NCBI GenBank assembly: GCA_902566705.1
Contig: CACFJT010000001.1
Location: 122,023-186,022, forward strand
Length of the DNA: 64,000 bases
Origin: an uncultured Pelagibacteraceae bacterium
GTDB lineage: Bacteria; Pseudomonadota; Alphaproteobacteria; Pelagibacterales; Pelagibacteraceae
Direction of reading: 5' to 3'
The position numbers and the translations under genes were made by a program. The notes under the pieces are model-generated. The model searched no databases, was not told the origin of the DNA, and saw only the letters and a list, made by a program, of their open reading frames with translations. Below, one piece after another: positions 26,285 to 36,946 of the stretch. The first letter of the stretch is position 1. Each line of letters opens with the position of its first letter.

Positions 26285-27201
26285 AACATTATTATAATTT
26301 TAATATTCAAAAAAAACATAAAGGATCGATTGTTTTAATAGGTAATTTTGATGGACTACATCAAGGTCATCAAAAGTTATTTAAATTAGCACAATCTTAT
26401 AAAAAAAAATATAATTTAAATATTGGTGTAATTAATTTTGATCCAATGCCTAAAATGTTTTTTAATAAAAAATTAAAAAATTTTAGACTTTCAAATGTAG
26501 AACAAAAAATTAAATTACTTAGTAAATTTAAAGTTGATTTTGTTATAACAAAAAAATTTGATAAACAATTTTCAAAAACTAAGGCATTAAATTTTATAAT
26601 TGAAATTCTTAGTAAAAAATTAAACTCCAAATTTATTTTTGTAAGTAATAATTTTAGATTTGGAAAAAATAGAAAAGGAAATGTCAATTTGTTAATTGAA
26701 AATGAAAAAATTTATAATTATAAAGTTGTTAAGCCAAAACCGTTAATCAAAAATAAAAAAATTGTATCATCTTCTTTAATAAGAAATCTTTTAGAAAATG
26801 GATTTTTAGAAAAAGCAAATAAACTTCTTGATAGGAATTGGACTATACAGGGTGTAGTTCAAAAGGGAAGACAGGTTGGAAAAAAAATCGGTTTCCCAAC
26901 CTGTAATATAGATATTCACGATTATGTTTTAGCTAAACCAGGCGTTTATGCTGTTAAAGTTAAAAGGAAAAATAACTCTAAATATCTTAGAGGAATTGCT
27001 AATTTAGGATTTAGACCCACATTTAATCAAAAAAAAATCTTATTAGAAGTTCATTTATTTAATTTTTCTGGAAATCTTTATAATAAACTTTTATCAGTAG
27101 AGTTTTTAAAGTTTATTAGAAAAGAAAAAAAATTTAAAAATGTTAATCAATTAAAAGTTCAAATTAAAACTGATTTAAAAATTGCAAAAAATACAAAATG
27201 A
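26278..27201 (+). CDS. ribF: Bifunctional riboflavin kinase / FAD synthetase
   Basis: A 307-residue enzyme that makes FMN from riboflavin and then FAD. The N-terminal adenylyltransferase domain has the nucleotide-binding GNFDGLHQGHQ near residue 23 and a late VSSSLIRNLL (SSxxIR motif). The C-terminal riboflavin kinase domain begins about residue 185 with GRQVGKKIGFPTCNI and includes PGVYAVKV and LRGIANLGFRPTF. Length is normal. It overlaps the HAD gene by seven bases and ileS by four, in the order commonly seen upstream of ileS-lspA. Confidence 0.96.
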   Translation: MVKHYYNFNIQKKHKGSIVLIGNFDGLHQGHQKLFKLAQSYKKKYNLNIGVINFDPMPKMFFNKKLKNFRLSNVEQKIKLLSKFKVDFVITKKFDKQFSKTKALNFIIEILSKKLNSKFIFVSNNFRFGKNRKGNVNLLIENEKIYNYKVVKPKPLIKNKKIVSSSLIRNLLENGFLEKANKLLDRNWTIQGVVQKGRQVGKKIGFPTCNIDIHDYVLAKPGVYAVKVKRKNNSKYLRGIANLGFRPTFNQKKILLEVHLFNFSGNLYNKLLSVEFLKFIRKEKKFKNVNQLKVQIKTDLKIAKNTK

Positions 27202-29912
27202 GTAAATCACAAATTAATCTGCCAAAAACAGCTTTTTCTATGAAGGCAAATTTGCCAACAAGAGAGCCTGAAATTTTAGATTATTGGCAAAAAATAAATC
27301 TTTATGATGAAATAAGGAACTCTAGTAAAGGAAAAGAAAAATTTGTTCTTCACGATGGCCCACCTTATGCGAATGGAAATATTCACATGGGTACTGCTCT
27401 TAATAAAATATTGAAAGATATTATAGTTAAATTTCATCAAATGGATGGTAAAGATAGTATATATGTTCCAGGGTGGGACTGTCACGGTTTACCAATTGAG
27501 TGGAAAATAGAGGAACAGTATAAAAAAAATAAAAAAAATAAAAATGATGTTCCTGTCGTTGAGTTCAGAAAAGAGTGTCGATCATTTGCAGAAAAATGGA
27601 TTGAAGTTCATAAATCTCAATTTAAGCGTCTAGGTGTTGTTGGAGATTGGGAAAATTACTACTCCACTATGAGTTATGGAGCTGAGGCCCAAATTGTAAG
27701 GGAACTCGCAAAGTTTTTAAAAGAGGGAAGTTTATACAGAGGTTTCAAACCAGTTTTATGGTCTACAGTTGAAAAAACAGCTCTTGCAGACGCAGAGGTA
27801 GAATACCAAGACCATAAATCTGATACAATTTATACTTCTTTTTTGGTTAAATCTTCTGATTTAAAAGAATTAGTTGGAAGTGATATTATAATTTGGACAA
27901 CAACACCCTGGACAATTCCAGCCAATAAAGCTTTAGCATATAATGAGTCTCTTAATTATGTAATATTACAGTTGAGAGATGATGGTGATTTTAAAAATAG
28001 AAAAATAGTTGTTGCAGAAGCTTTAATAGAGTCGGTCATTAAAGAATGTGGAATAAAAGATTATAAAAAAATTCATACTTTAAAAGGAAAAGAATTTAAA
28101 AATACTATCTGTAGCCATCCATTTTTTAATCTTGGTTATCATCATGATATTCCAATGTTGGAAGCTAGATTTGTCACTACTGAGCAAGGGACTGGCATTG
28201 TTCATTGCGCCCCAAGTCATGGACCAGATGACTTTAATTTATGTTTAAACAACGGGATTAAAGCAATAGAAACTGTTGATGGAGATGGAAAATATACAAA
28301 CAATGTAAAAATGTTTGAGGGTATACATATTTTCAAAGCAAACCCAATCGTAATTGAAAAACTTAATGAGCAAAAAAATTTATTATCTAATGGTGAACTA
28401 GTTCATTCTTATCCACATTCATGGAGATCTAAAGCACCACTTGTACATAGAGCGACACCACAATGGTTCATCTCTATGGAAAGTCATAAATTGAGAGATA
28501 CAGCTTTAAAAGCAATTGATGATACAGTTTTTTATCCAAGTAAAGGCAAGGAAAGGTTAAAATCAATGATCGAAACTAGGCCTGATTGGTGTGTATCAAG
28601 GCAAAGAGTTTGGGGAGTTCCTCTTCCAATTTTTGTAAATAAAAAAACTAAAGAAATTTTGGTAGATGACAGTGTTATCGAGAATATTGCTTCAATCTAT
28701 GAGAAAGAGGGTTCAGACTGTTGGTTTTCGGATGATCCTCAGAGATTTTTAGGTAATAAATATAAAGCTGAAGAATTTGATAAATTAAGCGATATTGTCG
28801 AAGTTTGGTTTGATAGTGGTTCAACTCATTCATTTGTATTAGAAAAAAGGGAGGACTTAAAATGGCCAGCATCAATGTATTTAGAGGGATCTGATCAGCA
28901 CAGAGGGTGGTTTCATTCATCACTTCTAGAGTCATGTGGAACCAGAGGTAGAGCACCGTTTGAATCTATTTTATCACATGGTTTTGTTGTAGATGGCAAA
29001 GGATTAAAAATGTCTAAATCGTTAGGAAATGTAATTGCGCCTGATGATATACTAAAGAAGTATGGTGCCGACATTTTAAGAATTTGGGTAGCATCATCAA
29101 ATTATGCAGAGGATTTAAGAATAGATTATTCAATCTTGGATCAGCATGCAGAGTCTTACAGAAAAATTAGAAACACTTTTAGATATTTACTTGGCAATAT
29201 AAATGATAATTTTGAAATAATAAACTTTGAAAAACTCAATGTAGAAGAATTACCAGAGTTAGAACAGCTAATGCTACATAAATTATATGTTTTAAATACT
29301 AATTTTAAAAAATATTTTAATAATTACGATTTTCATAATTTGTATAAAGAATTGTTAAATTTTTGTACTGTTGATTTATCTGCTTTTTACTTTGATATTA
29401 GAAAAGATAATCTTTATTGCGATGGTAAAAATTCAAAAAAAAGAAAATCAACAATTTCACTCCTTAATATTATTTTAAATGCATTACTAAAATGGTTTGC
29501 ACCTATACTTTCTTTTACAACAGAAGAAATCTTTAAATTATTATTTAAAGATCAAAAAAGTGTTCACCTTGAAAAATTTTTAGAATTTCCTGATAAATTT
29601 AAAAATGAAAAACTAAGTAATAAATGGATCGAATTAATTAAGATAAGAGATATTTGTAATATTAGTATTGAGGAAAAAAGAGCTAGTAAAGAAATAGGAT
29701 CAAGCTTAGAAGCAAGTCTAAATATAGAATTAAGTCAAAAACTAAAAAATCTTACAGAAAATATTGACTTTTCAGAGCTATGTATTACTTCGAAAGCTGA
29801 AGTTAGTTACAAGGATGATATCAATACAACAGCAATCACTAGTAAGGCAAAGGGAAACAAGTGCCCAGTTTGTTGGAAAATAAATGAAGGTCCTTGTCCT
29901 AGACACGGTTAA
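27198..29912 (+). CDS. ileS: Isoleucyl-tRNA synthetase
   Basis: A 904-residue class I synthetase that charges tRNA-Ile. The HIGH-type motif is [13 protein letters not shown] at about residues 55-67 and KMSKS is at 604-608. The editing domain contains [14 protein letters not shown], and [12 protein letters not shown] follows KMSKS. The C-terminal zinc ribbon is complete ([16 protein letters not shown]), so it is the bacterial IleS1 type. Overlaps of four bases with ribF and one base with lspA imply coupling. Confidence 0.98.
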   Translation: MSKSQINLPKTAFSMKANLPTREPEILDYWQKINLYDEIRNSSKGKEKFVLHDGPPYANGNIHMGTALNKILKDIIVKFHQMDGKDSIYVPGWDCHGLPIEWKIEEQYKKNKKNKNDVPVVEFRKECRSFAEKWIEVHKSQFKRLGVVGDWENYYSTMSYGAEAQIVRELAKFLKEGSLYRGFKPVLWSTVEKTALADAEVEYQDHKSDTIYTSFLVKSSDLKELVGSDIIIWTTTPWTIPANKALAYNESLNYVILQLRDDGDFKNRKIVVAEALIESVIKECGIKDYKKIHTLKGKEFKNTICSHPFFNLGYHHDIPMLEARFVTTEQGTGIVHCAPSHGPDDFNLCLNNGIKAIETVDGDGKYTNNVKMFEGIHIFKANPIVIEKLNEQKNLLSNGELVHSYPHSWRSKAPLVHRATPQWFISMESHKLRDTALKAIDDTVFYPSKGKERLKSMIETRPDWCVSRQRVWGVPLPIFVNKKTKEILVDDSVIENIASIYEKEGSDCWFSDDPQRFLGNKYKAEEFDKLSDIVEVWFDSGSTHSFVLEKREDLKWPASMYLEGSDQHRGWFHSSLLESCGTRGRAPFESILSHGFVVDGKGLKMSKSLGNVIAPDDILKKYGADILRIWVASSNYAEDLRIDYSILDQHAESYRKIRNTFRYLLGNINDNFEIINFEKLNVEELPELEQLMLHKLYVLNTNFKKYFNNYDFHNLYKELLNFCTVDLSAFYFDIRKDNLYCDGKNSKKRKSTISLLNIILNALLKWFAPILSFTTEEIFKLLFKDQKSVHLEKFLEFPDKFKNEKLSNKWIELIKIRDICNISIEEKRASKEIGSSLEASLNIELSQKLKNLTENIDFSELCITSKAEVSYKDDINTTAITSKAKGNKCPVCWKINEGPCPRHG

Positions 29913-30409
29913 TGACTCAAACAATTTTAAGTAAAAACTTTTTAATCAATTCTTTGTTAATTTTTTCACTTTTTTTGATTGATAGAATTTCTAAAATTTA
30001 TGTAATTTATTTAGACAATAAATTTTTAGGAAATGAAATTTTTTCCTCAAAATTTTTAAATATTAATTTAATCTGGAATGAAGGAATTGCATTTGGACTT
30101 TTATCTTTTAATGAAAAAAATTTATATAATATATTATCTTTAATAATATTTTTAGTAATCATATTTATTTTTTTTTTGATTTTTAATAGTTCTGGTTATA
30201 AAAAATTCTCTTTATTAATAATCGTAGGTGGAGCGATTGGTAATTTTTATGATAGGATTGCATATAAAGCTGTGCCTGACTTTATAGATTTTCATGTTGG
30301 TAATTTTCATTGGTTTATTTTTAATATTGCAGACATATTCATTACAATAGGTGTTATTTTTATGATATTAATTGAACTAACTACTAATAATAAGGAATTT
30401 AGAAAATGA
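29912..30409 (+). CDS. lspA: Lipoprotein signal peptidase (signal peptidase II)
   Basis: A 165-residue inner-membrane aspartyl peptidase that removes signal peptides from lipidated prolipoproteins. Four membrane segments are visible. The catalytic aspartates are in [10 protein letters not shown] and [11 protein letters not shown]; the conserved NEGIAFGLL (N-x-G-x-A-F/W-G) precedes them. It follows ileS directly and overlaps the DUF3035 lipoprotein gene by four bases. That lipoprotein, like others in the window, is a likely substrate. Confidence 0.96.
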   Translation: MTQTILSKNFLINSLLIFSLFLIDRISKIYVIYLDNKFLGNEIFSSKFLNINLIWNEGIAFGLLSFNEKNLYNILSLIIFLVIIFIFFLIFNSSGYKKFSLLIIVGGAIGNFYDRIAYKAVPDFIDFHVGNFHWFIFNIADIFITIGVIFMILIELTTNNKEFRK

Positions 30410-30735
30410 AGAATTTAAAAATTTACATTTTAATGAAATTAATTCTAATATTTCTTTTATCATGCTCTAGCGTTAAAGATGGATTTAGTAATCAAAAAAA
30501 AAGTAATTCCGATGAGTTTTTAGTTGAAAAAAAATCACCATTAATAATGCCGCCAGATTATGAGGAATTGCCACTTCCAAAGACAGAAACTGAACAAAAT
30601 AACAACAATAATGGTGAGGAGATAATTAAATCTTTAATTAATAAACAAAGCGATAACTCTACAGTTCAGGACAAACAAAATTCTTCAATCCAAGAACTTG
30701 AAAAAAATATATTAAATAAAATTAAGAAGAATTAA
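30406..30735 (+). CDS. DUF3035 lipoprotein (BamF-like)
   Basis: A 109-residue lipoprotein; the lipobox is LLSC, so the cysteine near residue 20 starts the mature protein. The conserved DUF3035 segment [21 protein letters not shown] is split over about residues 37-57. DUF3035 proteins are found in alphaproteobacteria and include BamF of Caulobacter, a part of the outer-membrane beta-barrel assembly machine. The C-terminal half is asparagine/glutamine-rich and probably disordered. The setting after lspA is conserved in the class. Confidence 0.8.
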   Translation: MKNLKIYILMKLILIFLLSCSSVKDGFSNQKKSNSDEFLVEKKSPLIMPPDYEELPLPKTETEQNNNNNGEEIIKSLINKQSDNSTVQDKQNSSIQELEKNILNKIKKN

Positions 30736-31889
30736 TGTTAACTGAAAGAATTAACTTAATTAATTTTAAAAAAAATCGAAAAAAAAAAAGAATCGAGACA
30801 AAACTTAATAATCTTATCAAGAAAAAAAGTGATATAATCAAATCACTTTCAGTAAATTACAAAGATAGTTTTAGTAAAAAATTATTCAAAAAACATAATA
30901 ATTCAAAAAAATTTAGAATTATAGGTATGGGTGGTTCTATACTTGGAACCCAGGCAATTTATCATTACCTTTATAATAAAATTAAAAAAAAATTTATCTT
31001 TATAAATAATTTACAAATTGAAAAAAAAAGAATTAAAAAAGAAAAGTTTACAAATTTGGTAATTTCAAAGTCTGGAACAACTATTGAAACAATAGTTAAC
31101 TCAAATATTTTAATAAAAAAAAGAGATAAAAATATCTTCTTAACTGAAAATAAAAAAAACTATCTATATCTTTTGGCTGAAAAGTTAAAAGCAGATGTTG
31201 TTCACCACAATGATTTTATTGGGGGAAGATATTCGGTATTATCTGAAGTAGGAATGTTGCCTGCTGAATTGATGGGTTTAAGGTCGAAAAATTTTAGACA
31301 ATTTAACTCATTAATTAAAAATAAAAAATTTTTAAATTCTTTAATTTATAATGTTAGTTCGATTTTGTTTTATATTAAAAATAGAAAATATAATTCAATT
31401 ATAATTAATTATGATGAGACTGCAGAAGATCTATTTAAATGGTACCAGCAATTAGTTGCTGAAAGTTTAGGAAAACGTAAAAAAGGTATATTGCCAATCA
31501 TTTCTAATATGCCAAAAGACAATCATAGTGTGATGCAATTATATCTTGATGGATTTAAAAATAACTTTTTTACATTTTTTTATACTCATGAAGATAAATC
31601 AAAAAAACTAAATAAATCAGATTTAATATTACCATTCAAACTTATAGAGAATAAAAATGTATCTAATATTCTATTTGCGCAAAAAAAAGCAACTGAAAAA
31701 GTTTTTCATAAAAAAAATATACCTTTTAGAAGTTTTGAAATAAAAAAAAGAAATGAAAAAACTTTAGGAGAATTATTTTGTTTTTTTATATTAGAAACAA
31801 TTTTGTTGGGTCAAGCATTAAATTTAAATCCTTATGATCAACCGGCTGTTGAATTAATTAAAAAAGAGACTAAAAAAATTTTAATTTAA
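30735..31889 (+). CDS. pgi: Glucose-6-phosphate isomerase (short form)
   Basis: A 384-residue isomerase for glucose-6-phosphate and fructose-6-phosphate. Both family signatures are recognisable: DFIGGRYSVLSEVGMLPA near residue 160 and GQALNLNPYDQPAVELIKK at about 355-373. The sugar-phosphate SIS loop SKSGTTIET and the opening MGGSILGTQAI are also present. It is much shorter than the common 550-residue form, mainly in loops, and its N-terminus is very lysine-rich. It starts at the last base of the preceding stop codon and ends by overlapping convergent rsmD by nine bases. Confidence 0.92.
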   Translation: MLTERINLINFKKNRKKKRIETKLNNLIKKKSDIIKSLSVNYKDSFSKKLFKKHNNSKKFRIIGMGGSILGTQAIYHYLYNKIKKKFIFINNLQIEKKRIKKEKFTNLVISKSGTTIETIVNSNILIKKRDKNIFLTENKKNYLYLLAEKLKADVVHHNDFIGGRYSVLSEVGMLPAELMGLRSKNFRQFNSLIKNKKFLNSLIYNVSSILFYIKNRKYNSIIINYDETAEDLFKWYQQLVAESLGKRKKGILPIISNMPKDNHSVMQLYLDGFKNNFFTFFYTHEDKSKKLNKSDLILPFKLIENKNVSNILFAQKKATEKVFHKKNIPFRSFEIKKRNEKTLGELFCFFILETILLGQALNLNPYDQPAVELIKKETKKILI

Positions 31890-32444
31890 AGATAAAATTA
31901 TTATTTTTGATAAACCATAAATCTTTTCCTCAACAACATTAAATTCATTGGGGAAAATGTCTTTTTCTTTTTTATGTCTATGAATTATAATTATTCCATT
32001 TTTATTAAGTATTTTAGAATTTTTAATATTTTTAAATAGAGAGGGTATCTGTTTATCTTTGTAAGGAGGATCTAAAAAAATAATGTCGAATTTGTCTTTT
32101 AAACTATTAAAAGTAACTTCTTTATAAATATTACTCTCAAAGATTTCATAATTACGTGTTAACTTTAAATTGGAAAGATTTTTTTTTAAAACAGATAACA
32201 CTCCATCGTAGTCTTCAATAAAAACTACCTTTTTAACCCCTCTTGATAGACATTCTAATCCAAATGATCCAACTCCACTAAATAAATCCAATATATATGC
32301 GTTTGCTAAATCAATCTCAAATTTATTTGAATGTTTGATAATATTAAAAATAGATTCTTTAGTTAAATCTTTTAACGGCCTAGTTTTATTATCTTTGGGT
32401 TCTAAAATTTTTTTTCCTTTAAAAAGACCTGAAATTATTCTCAT
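31881..32444 (-). CDS. rsmD: 16S rRNA (guanine-966 N2) methyltransferase
   Basis: A 187-residue SAM methyltransferase that modifies G966 of 16S rRNA. The SAM motif is LDLFSGVGSFGLECLSRG near residue 50, and the catalytic DPPY is in IIFLDPPYKD near 125. The N-terminus RIISGLFKGKKI and the KESIFNII stretch are typical of RsmD. Its start shares a base with the purD stop (TAATG), so it is coupled to purD. Confidence 0.95.
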   Translation of the reverse strand: MRIISGLFKGKKILEPKDNKTRPLKDLTKESIFNIIKHSNKFEIDLANAYILDLFSGVGSFGLECLSRGVKKVVFIEDYDGVLSVLKKNLSNLKLTRNYEIFESNIYKEVTFNSLKDKFDIIFLDPPYKDKQIPSLFKNIKNSKILNKNGIIIIHRHKKEKDIFPNEFNVVEEKIYGLSKIIILSLN

Positions 32445-33706
32445 TATTTTATTACTTTGTAGCCAATATCTCTTCTATAGAAACCATCACTCCAATTTAA
32501 TTTTTTTAAATTATTAAGTATATTTTTTTTTGCTAAATTAAAATTATTTGAAATAGCAACAAAGTTTAAAACTCTTCCACCAATCGCGTAGATTTTATTA
32601 TCTTTTTGTAAAGTTCCAGCATGAAAAATAAATTCATTTTCACTTACTACAATTTTTTCTAAATTTTTAATTTCAATATTTTTTTTTATTTTCTCAGGAT
32701 ACCCTTTTGAACAAAGAACAATACAAAGACTTTTTTTATTCAACCATTCTAAGTTTATTTTGTTTAATTTTTCTTCACAACAAGCATTCAATATTTCTAA
32801 AAGATCTGTTTTTAGTCTAGGCAGTATAGTTTGACATTCTGGATCTCCCATTCGTACATTGTACTCAATCAGGTAGGGTTCGTTGTCAATTATCATCAAG
32901 CCCGTATATAAAAATCCTTTATATTTTACACCAAGTTCATCTAGACCATTTAAAGTAGGTTTAATTATTTTATTTATAATTTTTTTTTCAAGTTCTTTAT
33001 TAATCAATCTTGATGGTGAATAAGCTCCCATTCCACCGGTATTTTTGCCTTTATCTCCTTCTTCTACTCTTTTATGATCTTGGGCTGTTTCAAATATTTT
33101 AAAATTAGTTCCATCGTGTATTGTAAAAAAACTCATTTCTTCGCCATTTAGAAATTCCTCTATTAGTAAATTGTCAGCCTTACCAAATTTACCATTAAAT
33201 ATTTCTTCAACAGCAAGATAAGCCTCTTGTTCATTTTTAGAAATATAAACACCTTTACCAGATGCTAAATTATCTGCCTTTATTACAGTTGGATATTTTG
33301 TCTTTTGTAAAAAAAGTTTTGCTTCTTCTGGATTTTGAAAAATACCAAATTTTGCAGTAGGTATATCATATTTTTTACATATTTGTTTTGTAAATATTTT
33401 TGACCCTTCAAGTTGCGAAGCCAGTTTGTTTGGTCCAAATACCTTAATATTAAATTTTTCAAGATAATCAACCAACCCATCAACCAAAGGCTTTTCTGGA
33501 CCAATAATAATTAAATCGATTTCTTTTTTTAAAATAAAACTTTTAATATTTTCAAAGTTTTCCAAATCTATTTCTACATTTTCTGCTATACTTTTAGTTC
33601 CAGCATTTCCAGGAAAGCAAAAAATTTTCTTAATTTTACTTGAATTTTTTATATTTTCACAAATTGCGTGCTCTCTCCCACCACTTCCTATTATTCCAAC
33701 TTTCAT
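32444..33706 (-). CDS. purD: Phosphoribosylamine-glycine ligase (GAR synthetase)
   Basis: A 420-residue ATP-grasp ligase for the second step of purine synthesis. The N-terminal domain has GSGGREHAI and FCFPGNAGT. The central ATP-grasp region has KADNLASGKGV and EEFLNGEEMSFF. The PurD signature appears as YNVRMGDPECQ, with VRxGDPE intact. Length is standard. It is divergent from the DUF2093 gene, with just 21 bases between the starts, and is followed by rsmD with a one-base overlap. Confidence 0.97.
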   Translation of the reverse strand: MKVGIIGSGGREHAICENIKNSSKIKKIFCFPGNAGTKSIAENVEIDLENFENIKSFILKKEIDLIIIGPEKPLVDGLVDYLEKFNIKVFGPNKLASQLEGSKIFTKQICKKYDIPTAKFGIFQNPEEAKLFLQKTKYPTVIKADNLASGKGVYISKNEQEAYLAVEEIFNGKFGKADNLLIEEFLNGEEMSFFTIHDGTNFKIFETAQDHKRVEEGDKGKNTGGMGAYSPSRLINKELEKKIINKIIKPTLNGLDELGVKYKGFLYTGLMIIDNEPYLIEYNVRMGDPECQTILPRLKTDLLEILNACCEEKLNKINLEWLNKKSLCIVLCSKGYPEKIKKNIEIKNLEKIVVSENEFIFHAGTLQKDNKIYAIGGRVLNFVAISNNFNLAKKNILNNLKKLNWSDGFYRRDIGYKVIK

Positions 33707-33727
33707 ATAGAACTATATAGACTAAAA

Positions 33728-33925
33728 ATGACAAAAAAATTAGCTAAAATAAAATACCTACCAAATAATTTCCAGGTTATTGAAAATGGAGATTATGTTG
33801 AATGTGCTGTTTCAGGAAAAAAGATAAATTTAGAAAATTTAACTTATTGGGACGTGGATTTACAAGAAGCTTATTTTTCTTATGTTGAGGTGCAGACAAA
33901 AAAAGAAAAAATTAACAAAAAGTAG
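33728..33925 (+). CDS. DUF2093 family protein
   Basis: A 65-residue protein matching DUF2093 of alphaproteobacteria: YLPNNFQVIENGDYVECAVSG followed by I-x-L-E-x-L-x-YW-x-VD-x-QEAY (INLENLTYWDVDLQEAY). I chose the ATG at 33728 because the family begins close to it; the frame is open to 33668, inside purD. Function is unknown. The preserved cysteine in ECAVSGK is not paired with another. Its stop codon abuts the stop of convergent lpxL without a spacer base. Confidence 0.85.
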   Translation: MTKKLAKIKYLPNNFQVIENGDYVECAVSGKKINLENLTYWDVDLQEAYFSYVEVQTKKEKINKK

Positions 33926-34786
33926 TTATTTCCAGCGATTATGTGACCAAATCCACTGTTCAGGTTTTTTTAAAATCATTTTTTCAAGAATTAAATTTAA
34001 TTCCTTTGTAATATCTTCAATAGAGTCACTTTCTCTAAATTTTATAGGGCTGTTAATTGTTATTCTAAAATTAACATCTTTAATCCTTTCAATATACACT
34101 GGTACCACAGGTATATTAAATTTTTTAACCAACTGAGCTGGTATAGTAGTTGTAAGCGCTTTTTCATTAAAAAAATTTGATAATATCCCTTCAGACACTC
34201 TTTGATCAATCATTAAAGCTGTAGAGTAATTTTTTTTTTTTAAATAAATTAATTTTTTTAATCCTCCAATCCCTTTTTTAATTTGTTTTTTACAAATATA
34301 CTTTTTTCTAATTCTTTCCATTATCCCATTTAGAAAAAAATTATTTAAAGGACGATATATAGCAGCTAATTTAATTCCAGATTTCTCCAAAGATAGTGCC
34401 ATTAGTTCAAAATTACTTAAATGTCCTGAAATAAAAACAACTTGTTTATTTGATTTTTTAATTTCTTCTAAAATATGCACACCTTCTATTTCAATCTTAT
34501 TCGCAAGTTTTCCCATTCTAAAATTTTTTATAAACATGTACTCTGAAAAAATTCGTCCATAGTTATTCCACATTAATTTTGTTATCTTGTTTAATTCATC
34601 GGAACTAACATGCGGTATAGCTCTTATAATATTTGAGTGAATAATTTTCTCTGATCGAAAAAAAGGACCTATTAATTGAAATAATTTTCCACAGAGATAA
34701 GAGGATAATTTTATTCCCAGTATTTTAAATAAAAAAAAGCTAAATATTGTCAATAAAAATTGTATGAAATACTTAATATGTTTCAT
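33926..34786 (-). CDS. lpxL: Lipid A biosynthesis acyltransferase (LpxL/HtrB family)
   Basis: A 286-residue inner-membrane acyltransferase that adds a secondary acyl chain to Kdo-lipid A. After an N-terminal hydrophobic anchor (about residues 8-28) comes the catalytic motif HLSNFE (HxxxxD/E) in ISGHLSNFELMALS near residue 122. Later blocks include YRPLNN, KKNYSTALMIDQRVSEG and IPAQLVKKFNIPVVPVYIER. It is the last gene of the ubiA-msbA-waaA-lpxK-lpxL run, three bases after lpxK. Acyl chain choice is not evident. Confidence 0.93.
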   Translation of the reverse strand: MKHIKYFIQFLLTIFSFFLFKILGIKLSSYLCGKLFQLIGPFFRSEKIIHSNIIRAIPHVSSDELNKITKLMWNNYGRIFSEYMFIKNFRMGKLANKIEIEGVHILEEIKKSNKQVVFISGHLSNFELMALSLEKSGIKLAAIYRPLNNFFLNGIMERIRKKYICKKQIKKGIGGLKKLIYLKKKNYSTALMIDQRVSEGILSNFFNEKALTTTIPAQLVKKFNIPVVPVYIERIKDVNFRITINSPIKFRESDSIEDITKELNLILEKMILKKPEQWIWSHNRWK

Positions 34787-34789
34787 ATT

Positions 34790-35719
34790 TTAAATAATTG
34801 CTTTGATAAAATTATCTTCATCAATAATTTGCAATTCCGACTTAATAAACTTAATTTGATTTGTATTTATGTCCTCTAACCTTAAATAGTCTTTTTCAGT
34901 TGTAATTATTTTGTAATTAAATTTATTAGCCTCTACTAAAATTTTTTTTATATCATGATTTGTAAATTTGTAATGATCTGGAAACTCTAAATCTTTTACA
35001 ATTTTAAAACCATAATTTTTCATCATTGATACAAATGTTTTGTGGTTTCCAATACCAGAAAAGATTAAATATTTATCTTCTTTATTAAATTCATCCAGAT
35101 TAGTAGGTAAATATTTACCTAAGTGAATATTAATTTTAGAATTAAATTTAAGTATATTTTTTTTTAAATAATCTAAATTTTCTAAATTTCCATTTAAAAA
35201 TATATGATTATAATTTTTTAAATTATCAATATTCTCTCTTAAAGGACCAGCTGGAATCGTTAATCCATTTCCTATCCAATTAATATTATTAAAACAAACA
35301 AGACTAATATCATAACTGATAGATCTATCTTGAAGTCCATCATCTAAAATTGCTACATCATAATTTTCTTTTTCTGCTTGTTTCAGTGCTTCGACTCTAT
35401 TCGATGATAAAAAAACTCTACCATTATTTCTTAAAAGTTTTTGTTCATCAGTTTGATTACTATAAAGTTTTTTAATAAAACATGACTTAATTTTTTTTTT
35501 TTCCAGTATTTTTTTTATTTTTATGCTTAAAGAGGTTTTTCCTGTTCCACCAAGATAAATGTTTCCAACACAAATAGTTTTTAATTTAAAACTTCTTGGC
35601 TTTGTTATGGAAAAAAATCTGCTAAATTTTATAAATAATGAAAAAGGATATAATAAATAAGCAAATATATTTGCTTTTTTGTAATCCCAAAACTTAGGTT
35701 TTTTTAAATTCATTATCAA
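34790..35719 (-). CDS. lpxK: Tetraacyldisaccharide 4'-kinase
   Basis: A 309-residue kinase that phosphorylates the 4' position of the lipid A precursor at the inner membrane. A P-loop is seen in VGNIYLGGTGKTSLSIKI near residues 52-69. Other family features are DDGLQDRS near 125 and PAGPLRE near 156. The short hydrophobic N-terminal segment (FAYLLYPFSLFIKF) is typical. Its start overlaps the end of waaA by 26 bases, an unusually long overlap that fits translational coupling. Confidence 0.95.
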   Translation of the reverse strand: MIMNLKKPKFWDYKKANIFAYLLYPFSLFIKFSRFFSITKPRSFKLKTICVGNIYLGGTGKTSLSIKIKKILEKKKIKSCFIKKLYSNQTDEQKLLRNNGRVFLSSNRVEALKQAEKENYDVAILDDGLQDRSISYDISLVCFNNINWIGNGLTIPAGPLRENIDNLKNYNHIFLNGNLENLDYLKKNILKFNSKINIHLGKYLPTNLDEFNKEDKYLIFSGIGNHKTFVSMMKNYGFKIVKDLEFPDHYKFTNHDIKKILVEANKFNYKIITTEKDYLRLEDINTNQIKFIKSELQIIDEDNFIKAII

Positions 35720-36944
35720 TTAGGTTATCTAATTCTCTTATAGTTTTCTTTAAAATTTTTTCTCCAATCTTTTTAATTTTAATGCCAATTTGTTTTTTTT
35801 TAGTAAAAATTATAGATGAAGCCAATTGCTCAGGGGTATTTATTTTTTTAGAAATATTTAATTTTTTTAGTAATTTATATACATCTCTAAAATTGTCAGT
35901 ATTAGGTCCATGTAATATTTTTGCACCAAAACGTGCAGCTTCTAGAGGATTTTGTCCACCTCTCTTAATAACCGAGCCACCCAAGAAAACAGATGAAGAA
36001 AGTTTGTGAAATTTTCGTGTTTCGCCAAAAGTATCCACAATGTAAATATCAACATTTTCTAAATTTTTTGAGGTATGGCTATGTAGTTTAAATTTAAGAT
36101 TAAATTTTTTTATGTCAGGAATAATTTCTTTAACTCTGTGAATATGTCTAGGAATTATGATTGTTAAAAGATTTTTGACTTTCTTTTTTAATTCTAAATG
36201 TGCCTTTATACAAAATATTTCTTCATCCTGATGTGTACTTGAGGCAGTCCAAACATTTTTATTATTTAATTCTGCATTTAATTTTTTATTTATTTCATTT
36301 TGGTTTTCCACATAGTTTTCTGAAAATTTGATATTTCCTAAAAGATTAACTTTTTTGACATTTAATTTATTTAAGTATTTTTTTGTTTCTAAATTTTGTG
36401 GATAAGCAATAGAAATTTTATTAAAAATTAAGGTTGAGAAAATTTTAATTTTCATCCATCTATTAAAAGTTTTTCTTGTAAGTCTTGCGTTTAGTAAAAT
36501 TAATGGAATATTTTTTTCATTAATTTTTTTAAACATGTAAGGCCATATTTCAGACTCTATGAATATAGCAGCATTTGGTCTCCAGTATTCCAAAAATCTA
36601 TTTGTAAAAAAAAAATGATCAATTGGATAAAATTGATGAATTGTTTTCTTTAATTTAAATTTCCGAAATACATTTGATGAGCTTAATGTACTAGATGTAA
36701 CCAATATTTGTTTAACAGATTTTTTTCTTTCATAGTACTTAACAAGTGGAATGATACTTAATATTTCTCCTACACTTGCACCATGAAACCATATTAGTTT
36801 TCCACCAGATCTTTTTTTTGTTGGGATACTAAATTTTTCTATAAATCTTTTATTATCCTCTTTGTTTTTCAAAATTCTTATTAATATAATAATAGGAGAT
36901 AATATTAATAATAATGTTAAGGTAATTTGATATAAAAAAAACAT
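35694..36944 (-). CDS. waaA: 3-deoxy-D-manno-octulosonic acid (Kdo) transferase
   Basis: A 416-residue GT30 enzyme that adds Kdo to lipid IVA. An N-terminal membrane anchor (residues about 2-24) precedes LIWFHGASVGEILSI, in which the conserved GEx is the catalytic base region. ESEIWPYMF and NARLTRKTF follow. The C-terminal half has STHQDEEIF, IIPRHIHRV and FLGGSVIKRGGQNPLEAA. The gene lies three bases after msbA. With lpxK and lpxL it shows that this cell makes Kdo-lipid A. Confidence 0.95.
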   Translation of the reverse strand: MFFLYQITLTLLLILSPIIILIRILKNKEDNKRFIEKFSIPTKKRSGGKLIWFHGASVGEILSIIPLVKYYERKKSVKQILVTSSTLSSSNVFRKFKLKKTIHQFYPIDHFFFTNRFLEYWRPNAAIFIESEIWPYMFKKINEKNIPLILLNARLTRKTFNRWMKIKIFSTLIFNKISIAYPQNLETKKYLNKLNVKKVNLLGNIKFSENYVENQNEINKKLNAELNNKNVWTASSTHQDEEIFCIKAHLELKKKVKNLLTIIIPRHIHRVKEIIPDIKKFNLKFKLHSHTSKNLENVDIYIVDTFGETRKFHKLSSSVFLGGSVIKRGGQNPLEAARFGAKILHGPNTDNFRDVYKLLKKLNISKKINTPEQLASSIIFTKKKQIGIKIKKIGEKILKKTIRELDNLIDNEFKKT

Positions 36945-36946
36945 AT

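Noticed and set aside
33882..34136. Plus-strand 84-codon frame over the end of lpxL
   Set aside because: It is antisense to conserved LpxL motifs, lacks a ribosome site and looks like no protein family.
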